Part shown: positions 52,676 through 63,119 of the stretch, piece after piece | Position numbering within the stretch: position 1 is the first letter of the stretch | How the letters are laid out: each line of letters opens with the position of its first letter | NCBI GenBank assembly: GCA_001598975.1 | Contig: BBXU01003024.1 | Span: 1-63,119, forward strand | Length of the DNA: 63,119 bases | Direction: 5' to 3' | From: Parachlorella kessleri | Lineage: Eukaryota; Chlorophyta; Trebouxiophyceae; Chlorellales; Chlorellaceae | Translations under genes and position numbers: made by a program | The notes under the pieces: generated by a model | Databases searched by the model: none | Told to the model about the DNA's origin: nothing | What the model saw: the letters and a program-made list of their open reading frames with translations, nothing else

Positions 52676-53628
52676 CTTTGTGGGCGCTCCTTCGTGAGCT
52701 GTAAGGGTAGTTGAGGGCAAAAGGCATGGGGCGGGCTCTTGTGGGGTCCAGCGAGGGTGGGGGAGGCCTTACCCCAAGTGTGGCTGGCAGGACGGAAGGG
52801 GCCTTGGTGGCAGGAGAGTGGCAGGGGGGAGGGTGTTGTGCCTGGCCTGGAAACCTTGATGCCGCTCCCCCTTACCGGTACTGAGGGGTAGCTGTCGTGG
52901 GGATTGGTGGTTGCTGTATGCAAGCCACATGGCCCTGTACGTGGCTCAAAGTAGCGTGGGTACGAACGAGGAGCAGGCACTAGTGAGAAGCTTGACCGTG
53001 GAGATGCTTGATGCAGCCTTGGAATGCCTTGAAAAGCAATGCTTGTTGTCCCTGACGCTAGGCCCCAGGGCCTGCAGCTTTTGAGTGCTTAGCCAAGTTG
53101 GTTGCGGACAATCAGGTTAGGGAATTGCTTGCCTCTTGGCTTGGTGCTGTCATCCGTGGGTGCGTGCTGTGGTGGGTGTTGCCAGTCATCAGGGAGGTGG
53201 AGTCTCACTGCTCCAGCATGCTGGAAGGTGGAATATGCGGAAATGTATGCCTTGGTCCTTGGGCATAGGAGAATCCCTTTTTTCACAACTGGATGGCGGC
53301 TAGGTGCTGGTAGCGGGTGACGCAGGTGATTCTTTTTGATTTGTTGGGCACCCAGCATGTGTTATCATGGCATGCCACCTTAGTTTGTGGGGCCACAGTG
53401 TACGTCAGCGAGGCGCGGTTGGGAACGTCGTGCCTGCCAATCCCAAGAGTTACACTGTTGTGTTGGACCAGATCCCATGTCCAGATCCTGGAACTGATAC
53501 CTAGCTGGGTGGACCCAAGCGATCGCAACACATCCGTCATTCCTTGTTGCTCCTAGGGATAGTCAAGAGTTCTTGGGTTGGCTTCTAGCACCCCACAACT
53601 CAGCTCTGCCGGCCTGGGGCACCAGGTC
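52676..53628. other. Intergenic region
   Basis: This is the 3' UTR of the CBS gene and the promoter of the IPP isomerase gene. A TGTAA occurs near 52697, rather close to the stop. No exon, RNA gene or repeat was recognised. Confidence 0.45.
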
Positions 53629-55848
<2,220 letters not shown>

Positions 55849-57853
55849 GGTTGGTGTGGTGGAGGGAGTCTCAAGTTAGGAAAGGTTCACTCAAGGCCAC
55901 GGAGCGCGCCACTGTTTCCGCAACATTGGATGCCGCCTGGCCAGCTGGTTCTTGAGGCGTGAGCGGGGCAGCTGGTCTAGGAGATTAGGAAAGGCATCTC
56001 AATGTGTTTCTGCGTGTTTTGTTGAGGGTTGTGGTCGGAAGGGGCTTTGTGCAAACAGATGATGTAGAGCTGCAGATTGCTTCCCTTGAGTGCTTGCCCG
56101 CGCATCTGAGCTAGGATGTCTTAAAGCAAGTTTGGGCCACCAGCAGGCAAAGTGTGATTGACGGTGCTCTTGTATGCATAATCACATTGAAGGCTAGCGG
56201 CGGAGTTGCGTTCGTGCAGTACTTTAGAATTTAGCAAGGAAGCGTCAGCTCTTAGTCGCTCTTGCCAGCGCCCCATGCCATATCGTTCCATCCTGCTTTG
56301 TTACATTGATCCACCATAAAGTACAACCTCTCGCAGATGTCTTACCAAATCATCACTAGCAGTCAAATCTTAACAGCTTAGCCATAACCATTGTATACCA
56401 ATCACCACACCTCATACCACAACCACAGCCATCCCGAGGAGTGGTCCCTACATCGACTCACTCCAATCATGTACAGTAGAAGCCATCACAATCATAACTC
56501 CTCCCGCAATGGGAGCTCAATGCATACAAATTCAGCACAGCTGACAGCTGGCAGGGTGCAGACGGTAGGCAATCAAAACAGAGGGCGCCCCAGCATGCGG
56601 GGGCGCGGCGCGCACGATCTCACAAGCAGCTGCAGTCGGGAGGCGCCCGCCCGCACATTGAGCGGGGCGCCGTAGCCACATCATCTCCGCGACTGCCACA
56701 CAAACAGTCCCCACTTATAGCAGAGCCGTACATTACCACAACCACGTGCAAGAAACAGCGGTGGAGGAGGAAAACATCAACAAATACGACAAAGGCTGGC
56801 ACAGTGCAATGGTCAGGTAGGGGCAAAGGGATATGAGGGGAGAGACGGCTGGGAGCAATGAAATACAAACAGAGAGGGCAGATGCGTAAAAACAGGCGCA
56901 AGAGGACTACCGGCACAGGCGGCGGAGTGCAAAGCATGGCGACGGCTACAAGGGTAAAGGACGGCACAAAGGAAAGTGCAACACTAACAAGCCGAGGGAA
57001 GAGATTACACATTGCGCTTGAAGGGCTTCATACCTTGCTCCGCTACTCACCACCTACCGGCAGCTGCAAAGGCTCTGGTGTCTGCCACTGCCCCCTATAC
57101 TAAATGCCAAGAAGACGGCCAAGCAGGCATACGATTTCGCAGGCAACAAACCAAGATTTTCTTCCCTGTTCAGGCTGGCGGGACACGGTAAGCCTGCCGC
57201 CCAGTCTCTCATCACTTCAAACTCCGGTCCGATCCAGCACAGCACGCACTCTTGACAGGCAACTGCAGTGAGGTGCCATCTAATAGCAAGCGGGGTACAC
57301 GGGGCTTTGAGCACCTGCCAATCATAAAGCTACCACCCAAGACAACTTCCTCACCCACGTGCTTGCGACCACTGCCACACCTTGGAGTTTCAGTGCTTAA
57401 GCTTGCTGTTACCCTCAGAAACACAATACAGGGGCCTGGCCGGCAAAACAGCCGCCTTAGTACCACACCACGCTGACACAGTGAATACTCTCTCTCACAC
57501 CACTCGTGTACACTCCGCTCAACTGACCCAGCAAACACATCTCCGGGTATCCCTTGTGCTCACAGGCTGCTTGACCGCAACAGGTCTGCCCAGTCATAGT
57601 AGTCCTGCAAAGGGTAGCCAAACAAAGCCAAACCTCGGACTCCCAGCTACGATAACACCTGCCAGCCCAGCACTGCAAGCTGTCCTATCGTACCTACAGC
57701 AAGGTCAAGCCATGACCTAGGCACTATGGTCACTCGAGCAAGCAGCCCGCCAGCACAGCGATGTCCACTCTGCACAGCGAGGCACCACACGCCAACCCTG
57801 CACTCTAGCCTTAGGTTGCTGCCAAGAAGACAGAGAGTCACAGCGCCACTTAC
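55849..57853. other. Two-kilobase region without a recognisable gene
   Basis: It contains the 3' UTR of the isomerase gene and, on the other strand, probably the last exons and 3' UTR of the unidentified minus-strand gene (a minus-strand TGTAA lies near 57005). The plus strand is A/C-rich, which produces long but uninformative hydrophobic open frames on the minus strand (56620-57012). A Cys-rich open frame at 57457-57678 (-) could not be linked to any exon. Confidence 0.4.
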
Positions 57854-58918
57854 CATGCCATCAATCTTGGGTGACCTGCAAGAACACTGGCATGCTCGCG
57901 TCAGCAAAAGCCTACTCAGCCATCATCTAGTTGCGAGCGCCAAAAACGCCATGGTGAGGTGCCAATAGAGCACAGCTGGTGTCCACACCGGTCCTCACAG
58001 GCCTTCAACACACCAAATACTGAAAGGCAAGTCTTTTGTCCACACCAGTGCTGACAGGCCATCAGCAGCAATAGCCCACTGGTGAAGCAGGTCCAGGTAG
58101 CGCACCTAGGTGTGCCGGCCGTGCGCCGGCGGGTGCCAGGCGACCTGGGCGACCGCGGGCTGGAGGGCGCATCCTCTGTCAAGCGCGGGGTGCCAAGAAC
58201 AACAGAGCGGGGGGTGGAGTCCGCGCGTGCAGGGCCCAGCGGAGACTTTTCAGCGCCAGACTTGGGAATCTTCAAAGCCGCGCTACGCGGGAAGATGGGG
58301 GCTAGCCCTGCACATGAACACGGCAAACCAGTGAACTGCAGCCTTCCTATCTTTGCCGGCTTGTAAGATTCCTCCTTTTCCAAGCCTCGTTTACCGGGAA
58401 GGAAGGGACCAAGGCCGGTAAAAAAGCAGCCTGGCGCAACCAGAGGCTCTTGCACTTCAGTTGGCCCAGAGGACAAAGCCCGTCAGGGTTCCCTTGCATT
58501 CAACTTTCGCTCTCAGCGCACACGGGCGGGTGGCATGATCCAGCTAGACTGGCTTGCCTGTAGGAGCAGACCCCGCCATGAAGGCGCTGCGGATAGACCT
58601 GGGCTCGTCCACGCTCGTCCTGCTGGACTCGAAGGACTCCCTTGCAGCCACAGAGACCGGGCCCCCACGGCCCTCCACTGCCATAGCAAGCACAATCGTG
58701 CTGAGGTCAGCACATGCGCGGCCAAGCCGCAAGATTTCACGCTGCACAAGACAAAGATAAAGCTTACCTTCTTCGTGGACCTCGCTGTTCACATGAAAGC
58801 TAAAATCGTTGAAGCTGGGGTGCGAAGCTAGGCCAGCAGCAGGCTCCCTCTGATCACGAGGGCCGGCCAGCGAGGGCCGGTCCAGCGACATAGACAACCG
58901 TTTCAGCAGGCTTGACAT
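57854..58918 (-). CDS. Unidentified Ser/Pro-rich protein (3' end unresolved)
   Basis: The model is 58918-58558, 58454-58106 and 57875-57854, in phase if the first intron uses a GC donor (CTACAG|GCAAGC). The start is ATG 58918. The first exon encodes MSSLLKRLSMSLDRPSLAG, a stretch with HVNSEVHEEGKLYLCLVQRE and then a small-residue-rich segment. The second exon is Lys/Pro/Ser-rich with many SP and TP sites (LGTPRLTEDAPSSPRSPRSP), as in disordered phospho-regulated tails. The third adds SPKIDGM before a GTAAGT donor. No family is recognised and later exons were not found. An alternative donor GAAG|GTAAGC at 58768 would split exon 1. Confidence 0.4.
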
Positions 58919-59367
58919 GTTTGCACAGCGAGGCAAGAAGAACTCGGACGTCTCGGAGCTACTTATTGCTAGCTTTCCGAGACCCCTTTCACTCAATTGA
59001 CCCAGGCACGAAGCCACCCTGGCTGGGCAGCGGTCCTTCTAAAACGTCTGTCACCTTCTCGCGGTGCAGCAATAATAGATTCAGCATTAATTGCAGATCT
59101 ACACAAACTCAATCTACTCTAGAAGGCCTGACCCAAACTACTACTGGGCATGCACTTGTGCCTTCACCTTTCAAAGCGAGGCACAATACGCAGTCAGAGT
59201 GCAAGTGAGAGGTTGCAACAAAATACAGCGCTCGTATCAACAACGGATGCAGCGCCTTGCCCACAGCATCTTAGGCAGGCCAAGCACAAGGTACTGGGTC
59301 AGGTTTGGTTGTGGAGTCCAGAGTCAGAAGTTTCATGCGTTCGAAGTATGCAAGGTACCATCGCAAC
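58919..59367. other. Spacer between two minus-strand genes
   Basis: It lies between the stop of the DIL-domain gene (59368) and the ATG at 58918, and presumably holds the 3' UTR of the former and the promoter of the latter. No gene is seen. Confidence 0.45.
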
Positions 59368-62300
59368 TTAGACCCTCAAAAAGGAGAACTCGGGATTGCT
59401 GGCCAGCCCCTCCGGTAGCTCTGCACCGCGGCAGGCATGGCCGATGGTGTCAAGCAGCGCCAGCCCTGCCGGTGGCGGCGCACCAGCAGCAGCCCCCGCC
59501 AGCCCTGCAGCAGGCAACAGTATTACCACGCGGATCTCAATCTCATGCTCATCATAACTGGCATGGCCAGCGCCACCTGATACTGAGGGGGCAAGCAGTC
59601 ACCGTATCAGTGGTCGCCAAAGAGGTGCACAACCAGGTGACCACTAGCCTACCTGGCGCGCTAGGTATGTGTGGTAGGCTGCCGTCAGGCAGGCGTGGCG
59701 CCTTAGACGACACCGCACGCCGCAGTCCCCCTCCTGCCGCCGCTGCCGCTGCGCTCCCTGCCCCGCCAGCTTGTGGCCCGGCCAGCAGTGCTGGTGCGGA
59801 GGGGGAGGCGGTTGGGGAGGGCCGATGAGCAGGGGCTTGCACAAAGCAGCGGGCTGCGTCGTTGAGCAGCTTGCGCGGCAGCACGAAGGCCTCGCGCGAG
59901 TCCACCTGCGCAGCCGGATTGCTGTTCCTCGCTCACAGGGCATCCAGCACAATCAGCATAGCCAGCCACAAGTCGTTCGCACAATTTGCAAAGACTTTGG
60001 CTGTCAGGCAGCAGGTGATGGGAGAGCAGAAGCAGTGGTTTCATATCGCAGAAACACTGCGTGGCACCCCCTTGGTGAAGATGGGAAGCACCCAGGGCAG
60101 TCCACTGTTTGCTTGCAAGGGGCCTTACCAACAGGCTGTCATCTCCTTCTTCGCTGGGTGGCGAGGGTCCATCCAGCGGCGCCACGCCGTCAACACCCCC
60201 TGCCCGCGCCTGCTGCTCGTCCATCAGCCGCCTCAACGTCTCCAAGAGCACGATGTTGTTGGTGCCCACAGCGGTGCCTGCTTAAGGCCCGCCCAGAAAG
60301 CGGATGCCAGTGAGCATGCCGACATGTTGCGCTGGAAACCCAAAATAGAAGGCAGGTAGGGCCAACCCGCGGTGAACTTTCCAAAGGGAATATCGTGGTA
60401 ATCAAGCAGCAGCAAACGCATGTTCTTTCCCAATGCACCTCCAAACAATATTTCATGCTGTCGTGGTGCCCACCTATCTGTACCAGACGTTGATATACAA
60501 GCAGCAGGCCACTAAATGCGCACCTGCAATCCAGTCGTCATGTTGGTGCTCCGTTAGCTTGTAGATCTGCTGCAGGGACAAGGCTGGGCACAGCCGCGCC
60601 AGGTCCAGGGTAATGTCCACACCCTTCATTGACTTGCGCATGCAGTCCTCCTTGCCCTGCATAGCATAGCATGGCACAGCAGTGCCATGTCAGCTTGCAG
60701 GCCCAGCATGCCGTGGCTACAAGGGCACGTACAGCATGCCGGGGGAATTATGCACTGTTGATTCGGCAAGGTAGCTGGAGCTCAACAAGGCGCAGGCGTG
60801 GGTAATTGGGGCATATCAGGCGGGCGGTTGCAGGCCTGTGCTTGACCAGCAGGCTGAGGTGCGACCGGCATAGAGCTTGCGTCTGCAGTGGGTTTGCTAG
60901 GCCGCCAGGCTGCAGCAGGAGGCCCACACTGGCAACAGGCGGACTGCTGAAGGCGTAATCGTGAGGTCAAGGCAGGAAAAGGCCATGCTAAATACGAGTC
61001 AGACGCTCGGGCAATCCTTTAAGAATACCTTGCATGCCGCACCGCCGGTTCTGATAGTACCCCCTCTGGTCTTACCACCTGCCACCAGGAGCAAGTATTA
61101 CGAGCCACACCCCCAACACCTATGGGAACCAATGTCCGAATCCTCAAATTGCTCTCACCCACCTGCACAAGGTACCGAGCGGCCTGGCTTACGCGGTCGA
61201 TGGCCTTCTCTGCATCGATTGGTGACCCCGCCATTTCGGCTCCCACATACCCCACCCAGCTCAGCAGCTCGCCCAGGCCCGCCAGCAAAGCCTGCAAGGG
61301 GCCACAAGCAGGTGATGTTGCGCTTATATGCCTATGCAGCGCAGGCAGGTGGAGCTGCACAGTAAAAAGAGCCCATGCGTGGTGCAGGGCATGGCATGGA
61401 CTTCCAGGCACAGGCCTGGCCCGGGGAGGACGGACGGGCGGGGAGGGAGGGACAAGAAGCAATGCAGCGCTTCTGAGGTACAGCAGCGCTTCTGCAATGA
61501 GGGAAATCAGGGGATCTCCAGCTCTTGTGTGGGGCTCAGTGACCCCCAAAATGTGGCAGCGCCTTGCTGACATTATAAGAAGGACATGGCCTGATGGCTC
61601 CTGCTTATGTCCTCAGGCAAACTCTATTCCCAACTTGGTGGGTTGCGTTGGAGCCCAGGTTTGCACATGTGGCTGTGTTTGGCAACCATATGCATGTGTG
61701 TGTTCTTGCCTGCCTGTGTTCCCCTACGCTTCTTGGTCAGTTACCCCACAAAAGTCTTAAACCCACCTTGGCTGCTGACACCGAGCAACAGTCTCGCCGT
61801 AGCAGCAGCGCATTCAGCAGCTCCGCATCGATGTAGCGCAGCATGGCCCAGGACACAGCGCGCAGGGCAGGGGGCGGCACCCCTTCGCTCGCCAGAATAT
61901 CCAAGACGTTGCTCATGCCTCCAAGCAGGCTCTGCATGAACAGCATGGCCAACACAGCATGGTGATTCCCTGCTGGTTCGACAGGTACCACACATACCAT
62001 CGTGTAGCTCGCTCACACTAAGCTCGGCACTTGCAAGGCATAGCATGCACAGGGTCACAGCACAGTTATGGAATGGATAATAAAAACATGTCAAGGACAG
62101 GCACAGAGGGTCCATTGCCTGCAGTACTGCCCGATTACACATCCAGTCTGCCCGACACATGCAAGACGTGCACCCACCCACCTTCCAGTGCGACACAGCA
62201 CCATCAGGCGAAGGCGGCCCCAGGGTCCCTCGAGTTGGGGTGGGCTTACGCCGAGCAGACTTCTTGGCTTCGTCCGACAGCAGCAGCTGCAACGCAACAA

Positions 62301-63119
62301 AACCCCGACAGGGTGGCGCAGGGCAGATGAACGGCTCGCAGGACAGGTTCGTCAGAGGCTGCTATTAATCGCCGGGGCTTACCAGATGGTTTTTGCAATG
62401 GCAGCATGCATGGCGCAGTACACACGCAAGGCAGCTGTGCTATCGCCGGAGAGCGCATGCTACTAGGACACCAGGGACGGGGGCCCAGCACAATACCGCA
62501 GAGCCCACTAAGACCACCTCTGAATGAGAGATTATGAAGCTGCGGCGTGCACCACCCCACTGATGTCTGTTGCCCCGCACAGTCCTGGCTCACCGCCACG
62601 TTGACGGGCAGCATGTCAGCCACCGCCTCCGCTAGCGTGTCATGCAGCGGCCCGAAGAAGATCAGAGCGTCGCCCAGCCGCAGCAGGAGCCCGCCTTCTC
62701 GTAGCCCTATGGTGCGCACTTTCAACAGGGCGCCCGTGGCCAGGGAGGCACAGAGCCAGTAGGCCTGGACGCGGGGACAAGGCATGGGGGGGAGAAAAGT
62801 AGACCTAGATGCCCACTGTTTGGTTAAGGATGGCGGCTTTGGAACCCCTGCCATCCATATAGCGCGGTATGCACAAGGAGAATTTTTATGACTAAGCCGC
62901 GCTGGTGGAGGGCCGTGCCAACGGTGGCAGCACACACTGTTGCTTGCATGAACACACCTGGATGGCTTTGCTCAAGTAGGGCTTGTAAGGTTAGCATATG
63001 AACGCCACCACGGTAGGATCAAGCACTATGCAAACCTACAAGTCCACTTCTCCTAGCAAAACACAGAATTGTGAGCGGTGTGCAATGAATTGGCATACCT
63101 TCCCCGCCACATCCCCCCC
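59368..63119 (-). CDS. DIL-domain (myosin V/XI tail-like) protein, partial
   Basis: The C-terminal part of a protein with a DIL (dilute) domain, the cargo-binding tail of class V/XI myosins; the N-terminal part lies beyond the right edge, so a motor domain can be neither shown nor excluded. Exons: about 63119-63101 (partial), 62764-62594, 62286-62250, about 62030 (short), 61969-61767, 61291-61163, 60656-60524, 60277-60129, 59905-59653, 59582-59368. DIL features: AYWLCASLATGALLKV, SLLGGMSNVLDILASEG, MLRYIDAELLNALLLRRDCC, LLAGLGELLSWVGYVGAE, LARLCPALSLQQIYKLTEHQ then DDW. Beyond the DIL core come an Ala/Gly-rich linker and a short C-terminal segment (DEHEIEIRVVILLP ... NPEFSFLRV). The short exon near 62030 is the weakest link; all others agree in phase. 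Confidence 0.8.

Noticed and set aside
56620..57012. 130-codon hydrophobic open frame on the minus strand
   Set aside because: It mirrors A/C- and purine-biased plus-strand sequence; no splice partners, no motifs, and hydrophobicity follows from base composition.
57457..57678. Cys-rich 73-codon minus-strand frame as last exon of the unidentified gene
   Set aside because: An AG acceptor exists but composition is unlike the preceding exons and no conservation can be seen; left unassigned.

Overview
This window is nuclear DNA from a green alga, most likely a trebouxiophyte (Chlorella/Coccomyxa-like). The reasons are: moderately GC-rich, very intron-dense genes with short GT-AG introns, TGTAA-type polyadenylation signals, short plant-type telomere motifs inside introns, and products typical of a plastid-bearing eukaryote (plant-type haem oxygenase, plastid GrpE, IPP isomerase, a thylakoid-lumen protein). 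All gene models were spliced by eye. I accepted an exon chain where reading frame and intron phase closed from exon to exon, and I say where they did not.

Layout, left to right: small membrane protein (+, 1240-2019); helical protein of unknown function (-, 2540-4739); dysferlin-domain/DAG-lipase-like fusion (+, 4881-11452); haem oxygenase (-, 12193-14217); arginyl-tRNA-protein transferase ATE1 (-, 15658-20947); a 21-exon modular LEA-like protein with a thylakoid-lumen targeting signal (+, 21864-29657); plastid GrpE (+, 30976-34566); TRF4/PAPD5-like non-canonical poly(A) polymerase (-, 35212-41328); GNAT acetyltransferase (-, 41490-42463, 5' end unresolved); RMND5/GID2-type CTLH-CRA-RING E3 subunit (+, 42850-47035); four-CBS-motif protein resembling SNF4/AMPK-gamma (+, 48093-52675); isopentenyl-diphosphate isomerase (+, 53629-55848); an unidentified Ser/Pro-rich protein (-, 57854-58918, 3' end unresolved); and the C-terminal part of a myosin-tail (DIL-domain) protein that runs off the right edge (-, 59368-63119).

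These are mostly unlinked housekeeping genes, not an operon or a defence island. Two things stand out. First, the lumen-targeted protein at 21864-29657 is built from duplicated whole exons: five 84-bp exons that each encode the same 28-residue amphipathic unit, plus three rounds of a larger motif cassette. I recognise no described family for the whole. Second, at least eight introns in six or more genes carry extra, more or less decayed copies of the neighbouring exon edge together with its splice site. They look like local tandem duplications across exon-intron borders, and several would create poison exons if used. Candidate GC-AG introns also recur.
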